A stretch of DNA of 25,912 nucleotides, taken from a virus. Within the stretch, counting starts at the first letter, position 1; the number at the start of each line of letters is the position of its first letter. Positions 14,852 through 23,700 of the stretch are shown piece after piece. The stretch is taken from the IMG/VR virus record IMGVR_UViG_3300006735_000207, positions 1-25,912 of that record, one strand, 5' to 3'. Under the pieces are notes generated by a model. The model was given only the letters and a program-made list of their open reading frames with translations, was not told where the DNA came from and made no database searches. The translations under genes were made by a program, and so were the position numbers.

Positions 14852-14997
14852 TGTCAACATGTGATTTTTGCCATAAGTCAACTTGGGATGGCATACATTG
14901 CGGTAGGCGCAAAGTATGTACATCCTGCTTAAATTCCATAGTGGAAAAATATTATGAAGAGAGGGAAAATAAATGCAAGATAATGAAAGTAACATGA
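14851..14997 (+). CDS. Small zinc-ribbon protein
   Basis: 48 residues. ATG 14851 shares its A with the exonuclease stop (TAATG), so translation is probably coupled. Cysteines are C4 and C7 (CDFC), C17, then C23 and C26 (CTSC), a good four-cysteine zinc knuckle with spacing of 15 residues between pairs. The C-terminus is helical and charged. It overlaps the chaperonin start by 25 bases. Similar in type, but not obviously homologous, to the genes at 5855 and 14101. No function can be assigned. Confidence 0.6.
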   Translation: MSTCDFCHKSTWDGIHCGRRKVCTSCLNSIVEKYYEERENKCKIMKVT

Positions 14998-16469
14998 GTG
15001 CACAAGTGCACAACATTAGAGCAGCAAAGAGAATAGTAAATACCGTCAAGACCACACTCGGTCCTATGGGTATGGATAAGATGATGGTAGATGGTGGCGG
15101 TAATGTCATAGTCACTAACGACGGAGCAACTATACTCCAAGAATTAGACATCACGCATCCAGCAGCCAAGATGGTAGTAGAAGCAGCAAATACACAAGAA
15201 AGTATATGCTATGACGGAACAACCAGTACAGTTGTTTTAGCAGGTGAACTATTAGGTAACAGTGAATTACTATTCAACAAAGGACTACATGCAAATGTAG
15301 TATGTAGAGGATACCGTATGGCTAGTAGATGGGCTACAGAGCACTTAGACACGCTCAAGCAGCCCTCTAAGAAACACTTGAAAGATGTTGCCAAGACATC
15401 GATTACAGGTAAAGCGCTTGAGTCTTCCATGGAACATGTTAGTGGTCTATGTGTAGAAGCAGTAGAGAACGCTAAGGGTGAATTCAATAGAATCCGTGTA
15501 ATGTGTCAACCCGGAGGGGCATTAGATGATTCATCATGCTTCAGTGGAGTTGTTTTGCACAAGGAGTTTATGCTACCTTCTATGCCAGACAAGCCTGAAA
15601 GAAAAGCACTACTGATAAACACAGGTCTCAGTGCTGACAAAAGCGAAGATAATGTACAATTATCTTTAGGCTCTGCTGCCGAATACCAGCAATATAAACG
15701 ACAATCGGGTAGAGATAACTGGGTCGAAAAAGCGCAGCAAATTGCTTCTTTGTTACCAGAAGGTGGTACAGTATTCGTTAGAGATAGCGTAAATGAGGTA
15801 GTCGCCGCTTCTTTGTCAAAGAGTAATATTTCTGTAGTACATAGGGTTCCTGAGAGTTCTATGACTGCTCTATGTAAACTACTAAACGCTACAGTAGCAC
15901 ATACATTAGAAGACTTGAATGAAGCAGTAGTATGTAATGCTGAGTGCAAGACCATTGGCGACATGAAGTATATCGTAGTTAAAGGTGAAGGAGAAGTTAC
16001 TACTCTTATTCTAAGAGGTGCTACCAAACAAACCCTTGATGAGACTGAGCGTGGATTTGAAGATGCACTTGGTGTAGTCTGCTTAGCCTACAACAACGGC
16101 AATGTCGTACCCGGAGGCGGAGCATCTTATCTTAACACAGCACTTCACTTGCGCTCTCGTGCAGCAGAAGCAGGTGGTCGTGAACAAATGGCAATTGATG
16201 CATTTGCTGATGCATTGGAATCCATCCCTGCTACCATAGCAGAAAATGCTGGTCACGACCCACTAGATACTGTACTTACACTAAGAAATGAGCACCAGAA
16301 TGGTAACAGTGATGCAGGGCCTGATATTGAAACAGGAGGCAGTTGCTCTATGTCTGATGCAAATGTATGGGAACCATTGGAACTCGTTAGACAAGCAGTT
16401 CAATCTGCTAGTGAAGTCACCATTAGTATTCTACGCATCGATGACATCATTGGTAAGCGTGGCGAGTAA
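14973..16469 (+). CDS. Group II chaperonin (thermosome subunit)
   Basis: 498 residues, a little shorter than cellular thermosomes (about 540). The equatorial motifs are intact: [13 protein letters not shown] (25-37), VTNDGATIL (Asp50) and [14 protein letters not shown] (Asp81). The hinge region has [19 protein letters not shown] (Asp364, the ATPase aspartate) and VVPGGGA. The C-terminus ends with the typical ILRIDD. The apical part keeps a protrusion-like helix (EYQQYKRQ), so the built-in lid may be present. The deficit is spread over the apical/intermediate domains and the missing Gly/Met tail. Both ATPase aspartates (50, 364) are kept, so the protein should be active. It likely folds viral capsid, tail or replication proteins. 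Thermosome genes are known in magroviruses. GAGAGGG lies just upstream of ATG 14973. Confidence 0.96.
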   Translation: MQDNESNMSAQVHNIRAAKRIVNTVKTTLGPMGMDKMMVDGGGNVIVTNDGATILQELDITHPAAKMVVEAANTQESICYDGTTSTVVLAGELLGNSELLFNKGLHANVVCRGYRMASRWATEHLDTLKQPSKKHLKDVAKTSITGKALESSMEHVSGLCVEAVENAKGEFNRIRVMCQPGGALDDSSCFSGVVLHKEFMLPSMPDKPERKALLINTGLSADKSEDNVQLSLGSAAEYQQYKRQSGRDNWVEKAQQIASLLPEGGTVFVRDSVNEVVAASLSKSNISVVHRVPESSMTALCKLLNATVAHTLEDLNEAVVCNAECKTIGDMKYIVVKGEGEVTTLILRGATKQTLDETERGFEDALGVVCLAYNNGNVVPGGGASYLNTALHLRSRAAEAGGREQMAIDAFADALESIPATIAENAGHDPLDTVLTLRNEHQNGNSDAGPDIETGGSCSMSDANVWEPLELVRQAVQSASEVTISILRIDDIIGKRGE

Positions 16470-16470
16470 G

Positions 16471-17019
16471 ATGGATGATGACATCCCTACAATTGAAGCA
16501 TATCTACAACTTATTAGTACTGAAGAAATGGATGATTATAGTTCTCTTAAACACTTCATAGAACTTTATGACCAATTTAAAGATGAATTACATGCTGAAA
16601 ATATAATAGAGAGTTTCACTATACCCGGAGAATTTTATTTTATTGTAGAGTCTCTTGACGCACATTATGACGATGGTGAAATTGAAGGTGAAGACAATTA
16701 CTTAGGGTTCATAGTGGTAACTACTCGTCGATTTTTTGAACAATGTATAGAGTTTATTTGGATAAAGCAAAACTTCAGAAGAAAAAGTTATGCTACAGAA
16801 GCAATCAACCTTTTACAGATAGAGTTAGATGTTCCTTGGTATGATTATGCTCACACAGAAGATGCAGAAGAGTTTTGGAAAACTACTGGACTTAAACCTA
16901 TGTTGATAAAAAATGAGAAAGGTCAATTAGAATTTTGCGAAGAAGCGAAATTGAAAAACGATTACGCTAATGAAATGAGAAGACAGGCTTTCTTAGCAAT
17001 GATGGAGAAGGGTAAATAA
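16471..17019 (+). CDS. GNAT-family N-acetyltransferase
   Basis: 182 residues from ATG 16471, one base after the chaperonin stop; the frame extends upstream but would overlap the chaperonin by about 180 bases, so the shorter start is taken. The GNAT motif A region is IEFIWIKQNFRRKSYATEAINLLQ, where the usual Q/R-x-x-G-x-G/A loop reads RRKSYA (the first glycine is replaced by Ser). Motif B is DAEEFWKTTGLKPM, the common A-x-x-FW/Y-x-x-x-GF ending. The N-terminal ~90 residues are acidic. It would transfer an acetyl group from acetyl-CoA to an amine. Substrate unknown; a protein or a small-molecule target in the host are both possible. It is the last gene of the + block. Confidence 0.7.
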   Translation: MDDDIPTIEAYLQLISTEEMDDYSSLKHFIELYDQFKDELHAENIIESFTIPGEFYFIVESLDAHYDDGEIEGEDNYLGFIVVTTRRFFEQCIEFIWIKQNFRRKSYATEAINLLQIELDVPWYDYAHTEDAEEFWKTTGLKPMLIKNEKGQLEFCEEAKLKNDYANEMRRQAFLAMMEKGK

Positions 17020-17021
17020 TA

Positions 17022-17273
17022 CTATAGTTTCTTAGCAATTTGCCTGAGATAACGACTCAGTCTGCCTTGCCTAGACCTAGTGACATTACTTGACTTCTGT
17101 TTACGCACACCGTGTAAACCAAGTTGACCATGTTGTCTTAGGTATCCACAGAAGGAACATTGATGAATCACGATAGGCTCTCCAGACAGGTATTTCCCTG
17201 ATATAGAGAGAGGTAGAGATACCTTACTGCACTCCTCGCACTTATGCCTAAGCATGTCTATTAGTCTGCCCAA
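17022..17273 (-). CDS. Small zinc-ribbon protein at the end of the late block
   Basis: 83 residues from TTG 17273, or 77 from ATG 17255. The TTG has GAGTTGAT 3 bases upstream, close to the GGTGAT ribosome binding core, and lies 4 bases after the previous gene. Cysteines C12 and C15 (KCEEC) and C39 and C42 (QCSFC) form a zinc ribbon with a 23-residue gap, and the C-terminal half is strongly basic (RKQKSSNVTRSRQGRLSRYLRQ). This suggests a DNA- or RNA-binding role, perhaps a late regulator or packaging factor. Its stop is only 2 bases from the stop of the convergent GNAT gene. Confidence 0.7.
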   Translation of the reverse strand: MGRLIDMLRHKCEECSKVSLPLSISGKYLSGEPIVIHQCSFCGYLRQHGQLGLHGVRKQKSSNVTRSRQGRLSRYLRQIAKKL

Positions 17274-17277
17274 GTAA

Positions 17278-18483
17278 TCAACTCAAGAATAATAGATGCC
17301 AGTTTTTATCTGAACTAGATACCCACTGGTAAACAAATCTAGCATACTCACCGTTTGCTATGGTGACAGGAGCAGCAGTAGCATCATTTGTCTTTGCACT
17401 GAATATTACATCGTTAGAACCAGATGTAGCGATGTTTCTAATTTCAACGATGTGACCCGGTGGAAATTCTCCAGATGGGGTAAGTGTAATGTCACCACTG
17501 GCTGAATTGGCTAAGAATATATTGGCTTGGTCAAATGTAAATGTCTTACTGGTAGTCAATATTTCAGACATCTGGTTTCCTAAACGATGTGTACGGGTGG
17601 CAGCAGCACTGTGTAGATTACGAGGGATTGAATAAAGTATAACAGCGTGTGCTGCCGAATCATCTGTATTATCTCCTTCATTATGAGTCTGCCATATTGC
17701 TCCAAAGGGACTACCATCGAAGTCTCCGTTCTCAGGAGAGGCAAATTTGTTATCAAGTACAATAGATGAGTCTACATTGTTACCATCAGCCACATTTCCT
17801 ACATTCCCTTTAGTCAAAGGAGTAAGATACAGAGGCGGTGCTCTTACATATGTTCTCCTATCATTTATTACTGGAGGTGCAGTCAGTGCAGCGGCTAAAT
17901 TTGCTTGATTGGCTGCCATTGTATATCTCAAGACTGCTAGTATCGTGCACTGTTGATTTGAGTCTAAGTTAGCATCTTCACTAGGCTTGGATAAGAATGA
18001 GTTAGGTAGTGTAGGTGTACCTTGACTAACTGCTACAGGAGTTCCTACTTCGTACATTACATTTTGCTCTGTTCCATCATTTCCTATAGCATAAACTACT
18101 ACAAATACATCACTTACTGCTGTAGGCGGGCTCGGTAGGGTTCCGCTGAAATTAGTACTGACTCCTACTTGGAACTCTTCGACTTGACTGGGGCCGCCTG
18201 CAAACTTGTACAGTGTACCGTCTAATACACAATATCCACCGGATACTTTGACATACGAATTACCAGTAGGCCCTTTTTCTACAAAGCCCGGTGTATTACT
18301 TATTATGCTATTTCTCAAAGAATCAGCAGCAGCCCCTGACTCTAATCTAATTATACCATTACCATGTATACCCTCGTATGCATTGGTAAGACTAGCACTC
18401 GTTAAGCCATCACCATCTCTTAGCCCCTGTGCATTTGCACTAAAGCCAGTCGCTGATGTGTGTCCTGCAATAGGGTTGGTCAT
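17278..18483 (-). CDS. Virion structural protein, tail fibre or baseplate type
   Basis: 401 residues, beginning MTNPIAGHTSATG, with the ribosome binding site GAGGTGAC upstream on the - strand and a 4-base overlap with the gene before it. Composition is rich in Gly, Ser, Thr, Asn and Ala with many short strands, and no cysteine cluster, as in secreted or particle proteins of tailed viruses. A segment around YCVLDGTLYKFAGG (residues ~83-96) and the C-terminal part (HIVEIRNIATSGSNDVIFSAK, ending ARFVYQWVSSSDKNWHLLFLS) are typical of fibre or baseplate wedge proteins. No enzyme motif seen. It is in one operon with the baseplate-like 650-residue and large LamG proteins. Exact position in the particle is unknown. 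Confidence 0.6.
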   Translation of the reverse strand: MTNPIAGHTSATGFSANAQGLRDGDGLTSASLTNAYEGIHGNGIIRLESGAAADSLRNSIISNTPGFVEKGPTGNSYVKVSGGYCVLDGTLYKFAGGPSQVEEFQVGVSTNFSGTLPSPPTAVSDVFVVVYAIGNDGTEQNVMYEVGTPVAVSQGTPTLPNSFLSKPSEDANLDSNQQCTILAVLRYTMAANQANLAAALTAPPVINDRRTYVRAPPLYLTPLTKGNVGNVADGNNVDSSIVLDNKFASPENGDFDGSPFGAIWQTHNEGDNTDDSAAHAVILYSIPRNLHSAAATRTHRLGNQMSEILTTSKTFTFDQANIFLANSASGDITLTPSGEFPPGHIVEIRNIATSGSNDVIFSAKTNDATAAPVTIANGEYARFVYQWVSSSDKNWHLLFLS

Positions 18484-18836
18484 ACTGTCACCTCTATAAC
18501 CACGGACAATCGTATCTCGTTGTTTACTGTTTTGGTGATTGCATTGTATGTGTATCTGAATAAATCTGTAGTATCACTGGCGTCTGCTGGATTTTGATAA
18601 CGGATTACTACTTCCCTCAAAGGTATATCGTAAGAATTGCTCAGCGGTAAAGTGGCTTCTACTAGTATAGTATTGTCATTGATAGTAGTTACTACAGGAG
18701 TAACGGTAACAGCAAGCCTCCCTATACCACCATCTTCCTGTGTAGCGATGGTACCATCAAAACCAAATGCTACCTGATTTATTCTGTTCTTTAGCGTATC
18801 TAACATAAACTTAGTTCCTTCATTCAATAATGGCAT
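18480..18836 (-). CDS. Small virion protein, probable tail/baseplate component
   Basis: 118 residues. GGAGAGGATGAT lies just upstream of the start on the - strand. The N-terminus (KFMLDTLKNRINQVAFGFDGT) is an amphipathic helix; the rest is beta-rich (RLAVTVTPVVTTINDNTILVEATL, PLREVVIRYQNP) and ends in a strand (EIRLSVVIEVTV). It looks like a beta-sandwich adaptor seen in tail genes. It overlaps the following gene by 4 bases and follows the 650-residue protein with a 3-base gap. No specific family recognised. Confidence 0.55.
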   Translation of the reverse strand: MPLLNEGTKFMLDTLKNRINQVAFGFDGTIATQEDGGIGRLAVTVTPVVTTINDNTILVEATLPLSNSYDIPLREVVIRYQNPADASDTTDLFRYTYNAITKTVNNEIRLSVVIEVTV

Positions 18837-18839
18837 TTA

Positions 18840-20792
18840 TCATCCTCTCCTCTGTATCAGGTAATTACTTGATTTGTTCCCTATCTTTAACCTACCACTA
18901 CTAGGTACCTGTATGGCACCTAGTTTTAGTAAGACTTCGTTGTTATCTATCTTTTGATTTATTCCTGATTCGAATGTGACACTTGTGGTAGTGCTCGCTG
19001 CGACTGTACCTACAAGTGCACCGTTATTTCTGAATATCTTTGTACCCGCTGGGATTGCTGTAGTGGCGCCTCCAGAGCCATTGTCTACTATTATGGTAGA
19101 TGTTAACCTTACTTTACCATTAGAACCTCCAGTCTTGACTACTGTAACTACATCATTAAGTGCATAACCTGAACCAGCAGTATGTACTACTGCTTCTGTA
19201 ATTACATTATCTACAGTGGTAATGTTGACCTTTAACCCACTACCAGTAGGATGAGTTGTTGCTAAATTAGTATAAGTGGCACTGGCTCCATAACCAGCAC
19301 CACCGGCATGTACCTTGAGGGCAGTCCCTACTACTGGAGAAGCGTTCATGTAACCTATTGGGTAATCTGCGGTGGAGAAATTAGCAGTAGTTGTATAATT
19401 AGTTATTCCGTGTACTACACCACTACGCCGGTCACCTATGACAGTGCCCACCCCGTTATTTTCATCTACCCTCTCTCTAATTTCCCAACTAACCTTAAAT
19501 TTAAATCCAGCCGAAGTAGAGAATTCTTCTACTGTAAACTGCTTATTCCTATCTTCATTATTATCAAACGAATTAGTTATATCTCCTTCTTGGAACCTTT
19601 GTAAAATATCTTCTAATGTAGCATCTACTGCATTTATAGATAAGTCTCCAGTTTTGTTAATTAAGTCCTGCTTACTTGATATTATTATTTCTCTACGCCT
19701 ATCTGATAATGATTGGTAGGTAACAATATCTCCCGGATGCATGTTAGGAGCATTTTGTACTCCTTCTATGACAAGTCCATTTTTTGCATCTTTTGCCATT
19801 TTTAGCAACCTTTGGCCTATTTTTCTTGAACTCTTCTTACTCAGAGAAGTTGGTGCGAATACCCCTCCCGGTATCTCATTTACACCAGTCTCTTGGCTGC
19901 CAAAGTCATCTATTTGTACAACATTTTCGTCATTATTGCCTCGACTCTTACCTCTAACTATTACTCTATTAGGGACCGACTCTGCTTTATTTTCAATAAA
20001 ACCTTGTGTCCTAGATTCTGTAATGAAATGCTCTTTGTTAAACTTACTTTGGTTAACATATTGTAAGTTACCATATTGGTCAGTTCTTGCACTATAACCA
20101 TCATGTTTAGAAATGAACCTAAGTGCAGTTACTGCCTCTACTCCATAGAAATCCTGTGCTATAAATGTAGTACTGTGACTATCTACTGAAAATGAATTCA
20201 GGCTATTGGTATTATTTGCAACTACCCTCATAGCCATGTCACTGGTGCGTAAACCGACCCCTACCCTTTGTCCCAACTGAACTGTTTTGCTGGTAAATCC
20301 GACATCCCGAAGAGACTTTCCTTTCATATTACTCAAAATGAGTTGACTACCGTTACCGAGTTCAATAGAGTTGTCAAAGTACCTTTGTCCGTATGGTACT
20401 AATAGTGTATTAAAGTTTGATATAATAGCAAACTCTGATTTTATTTCAGAAGGAACTAATCGTTGATTATTATCCTCTGAATCTATTATCAACGGTGGTA
20501 AACTTGTAAGAGAATTACCAAGTATGTAATTATCGAAGAAGACAGGGCCTTTGTAAGTCTGCGATTCTGTAGGATTATGCATCAATCTCAATGTATCCTC
20601 TTCCTCCAATAACTTGTATTTTCTTTCATTGGTTGTTAAGAAATCAGATGCTATTGGCTTACTAACTTTGAATTTACCTAACTCTTTTGTGTAAATAGCG
20701 TGCCTTACGCAATTATCAACAAACCTAGGCTTGTCCACTGTTGTAGTACGACTACCGTTTGAAAATGAACTAGAAGGTTTACCTAATGGCAT
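18840..20792 (-). CDS. Probable baseplate hub-like tail protein with C-terminal repeat modules
   Basis: 650 residues; ribosome binding site AGGTGATT 2 bases before the start. The middle part (about 200-390) runs ALRFISKHDGYSARTDQYGNLQ, RVIVRGKSR, then RLLKMAKDAKNGLVIEGVQNAP and MHPGDIVTYQS, which follows the layout of gpD/gp27-like hub proteins that form the ring at the tail tip. The last ~165 residues are different: two GxGY motifs (AGYG near 498 and GSGYAL near 541) in a beta-rich repeat, then a module with GTKIFRNNGALVGT (~582). Both modules recur in the large neighbouring protein, so exchange or duplication within virion genes is likely. The hub call is from pattern only, and another tail-tip protein is the main alternative. 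Confidence 0.55.
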   Translation of the reverse strand: MPLGKPSSSFSNGSRTTTVDKPRFVDNCVRHAIYTKELGKFKVSKPIASDFLTTNERKYKLLEEEDTLRLMHNPTESQTYKGPVFFDNYILGNSLTSLPPLIIDSEDNNQRLVPSEIKSEFAIISNFNTLLVPYGQRYFDNSIELGNGSQLILSNMKGKSLRDVGFTSKTVQLGQRVGVGLRTSDMAMRVVANNTNSLNSFSVDSHSTTFIAQDFYGVEAVTALRFISKHDGYSARTDQYGNLQYVNQSKFNKEHFITESRTQGFIENKAESVPNRVIVRGKSRGNNDENVVQIDDFGSQETGVNEIPGGVFAPTSLSKKSSRKIGQRLLKMAKDAKNGLVIEGVQNAPNMHPGDIVTYQSLSDRRREIIISSKQDLINKTGDLSINAVDATLEDILQRFQEGDITNSFDNNEDRNKQFTVEEFSTSAGFKFKVSWEIRERVDENNGVGTVIGDRRSGVVHGITNYTTTANFSTADYPIGYMNASPVVGTALKVHAGGAGYGASATYTNLATTHPTGSGLKVNITTVDNVITEAVVHTAGSGYALNDVVTVVKTGGSNGKVRLTSTIIVDNGSGGATTAIPAGTKIFRNNGALVGTVAASTTTSVTFESGINQKIDNNEVLLKLGAIQVPSSGRLKIGNKSSNYLIQRRG

Positions 20793-20796
20793 TTAA

Positions 20797-23700
20797 TCAC
20801 CTGCCTCCCCCCCTGCCAAAAAAGCGTCTACCCACTGATTGATGGAAATTAGTACCATCATTACCCATTGGGAATAAAGATTGGCTATATCTAGGATATA
20901 CTTGGAAATTACCTTCAGAGTCATCAGAAGATTTCCTACTAGCATCTGCACGGAAATGTTGTAGTGTATTTAGAGACATGAACATATGCGCTATTGGATT
21001 AGTGAACACAGTATTTGTCATAGTTGAACTACCGTTTATCTTAGGGCCCATGCTAATAGGGACAGTAGTACTATGAGTAGGGTACATGTAGAAAACAGGT
21101 TCCAGTTGGGAATGTTGACGATAAAATATACCATATTTACCACCAGCAGTTGCTCTGAAGTAGTTATTACCAGACTGTGGACCTTGGACAATATTTCCGC
21201 CTCCTCTGAATAACAAAGTGTGATTCTTGTCAAGTGTTTGTACAGGTCTATATATCAATTCGTAAGAAGAATTGACTGTATTCAAGTTCTGAGTTATCGG
21301 ATTACCAATTGTATCGGAAGTATGTATCATTCTATTCTGTATAGGGTTACTATTACGATAGCAATTAGATATAGTGGCAGGGGATACTCCATATTTTTGA
21401 CTAAGGTAACTTTCAATGAGTTCTCTTTCTGCATCGGTTACTGCCCTATTATACTGTATGACCTCAGCGATTTGTCCAGTAAGTTGGTAACTGGGGTCGT
21501 TACCTATATCGTAACCTTGAGCAGAAGCATGCTTGTGATAAGGCGCTGTTAATTGACCGCCGTAAGTTCCAGTTACTGGAGACATGACACCATTGTAAAA
21601 CAGAGTTTTAGTTGCATTGGCACCTGCTCCGTCACCACCTGCTAAAGTAAATGATATTATAGCCGGGTCATTAGGAACTAAAGTATTGGTTGCTGTATTT
21701 TGTACGCTAAGTGTAGGTGAGCCGCCTGTACCTGTCCTCATTTGATACATATCGTTATTACCAGCATTTGAAGTAGTGACTGCTGTCATAACCCACCCTT
21801 TATTACCAGTGCCGAGGCCAGCAAGGTCTGTGTTTTCAATTATCGAATGATGTGTATTGTCGTCACTATTTACCGTACATACTACGAATAAACTAAACTG
21901 ATTAGTATTCAAAGAAGCACTAAATGGTAATTCTAATTTATCGTTTCCATCAAATGACAAATGAGGCCTGTAACCCCAATCAGCATCATTAGTAACAAAT
22001 GTAGGTCTAGCAGAAGCAGTACTTTGTGTGAAAACATGTCTGTTAGGAGACTCGTCTACCCACTCAGCCACACTGTCTCCATGCTGTAAGTTCAAAGAGT
22101 CTGCTCTTAACCATAAACATAATCCATTTTGAGGTAATCTAGGAGTACCCCATCCAGTTATATCAATTATACCCGCTTGTCTAGCCCACTGTATGTGATA
22201 TGTGCCACCTAGTGCCCAGAATGCATGAGCATTAGAATGCTTAACTACACCCGATGATGGATTACCAGCAAAATTGAGTGTTGACATATCTAAGTCTTTG
22301 AGTGTACGATGACCCACATTATATGCACCCATAATATGAGTTCTTTGACCTACTTCCTTATCTGTATGTAAACTGACTGCTTCTGTAGATGTAACCACAT
22401 ATTCTTTTGTCTGCTCACCTTTTAATTCACCAATTGTATCTACATCAAGTCCTATCCTTATACCGTCTCTACCTACAGGTTCAATCAACCTTGAATCTAC
22501 TGGAGATGCAGTATCTAATATCTCAACACCTTGTGCTACAGAAGCAGATACTTCTAGCAAACCATATGAGTCGCTGAGGTCCAACCTGTCACTTATGCCT
22601 CTCTCTATTTCGTTTCCACTCAGGGCCTCATTAGACGGCCTAACTAAACCTTTACCGATAGAAGGCTCGCTTGTGCTTTCTGAAAGAACTAGTCCTTTAG
22701 GTTCCATTTCACCAAGAGTATCAGATATACCCATCAATAGATTTTCATTAAATACAGTAGGCCATCTTGCACCACGACCATCTCCTCTATCACCTACTCT
22801 AAGCATACTAGCCGGGTTAAACCAGTCTACTTCTGTAACTTGTGCATCATTAACTGAATTACTGTTACCTGACTGTAAATCACCACTTCCTTCGAATAAA
22901 CCGTTGTTGGAAGGTCTATGACTATAGTCAGTACCCTTGTAAGCGTCAGCAGGGTCCCAAGAAGGCCTGATACCTATGCTTCTCACAGGGAATCTTCTCA
23001 CTTCTTCACCACGAGTATTACCCCACCAGTCAACCATGTAGAACCTATGTGCATTGGCTAATTCGGTTATTGCTTTTCCTGCAGAGTCCCTAGGATAAAG
23101 TCTAGTTACACTAGGAGTGTTGAATAAAGTTCTGACAGGACAGCCAAAAGAACGGGTCATACGACGACCATCGCTGTATCTCACTTGCCTACCAATTTGG
23201 TCTTGATTGAGTAAACTGCTAACCTGAGTAATTCTTTCAAGGATACCTATGGTGGTTTCTGTCAAATTAATATTTGCTTCTGCATTAATGTCACTACTAA
23301 CTGCACCTACATACTCCCAAGTACCGTCATTGATTTGAACTAATGGTCCGTGATAATAACCAAGTAATGCACGGGACTGACCCACTTCTTGCCAACCTCT
23401 GACATAAGGTGCCCACTGAGGTCTATTGTACGCTTGTCTGACCCCAAACCTGTAACCAAAGCACCTGTTACGGTCATTTGGTAAAGTGACTTTTGCTATA
23501 CCAGTACCTATTCCGTCTTCGACAACATCTTGGAAAGTATCGCAGTACATACCGTAAGTATCTCCACCCCATCCAATCAACGCATGTCCATATGTCTCCA
23601 GTCTACTAACGGCCCCAGCCCCTCTTGAGCCTCCGGGCCAGAATCCAGAAAAGTTAGCAACTCCACCTACTCCGCTAGAATCACTACCTTGAGTATCTAT

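Noticed and set aside
15506-16027. A 173-residue - strand frame inside the chaperonin gene
   Set aside because: It is antisense to a clearly conserved thermosome, has no ribosome binding site of note and its translation has no recognisable pattern.
97-16455. Repeated GGTAAG(T) motif resembling a eukaryotic splice donor
   Set aside because: The copies I checked are in frame as Gly-Lys (GGT AAG) and follow the codon preference of these genes; there is no matching acceptor pattern and the reading frames are uninterrupted.
16288-16470. Longer N-terminus for the acetyltransferase
   Set aside because: The upstream extension lies wholly within the chaperonin's conserved C-terminus in another frame; ATG 16471 directly after the chaperonin stop is the natural start.
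19308-20097. Several + strand frames of 90-120 residues opposite the hub-like gene
   Set aside because: They are shadows of the - strand gene: low complexity, no ribosome binding sites, and overlapping each other in different frames.
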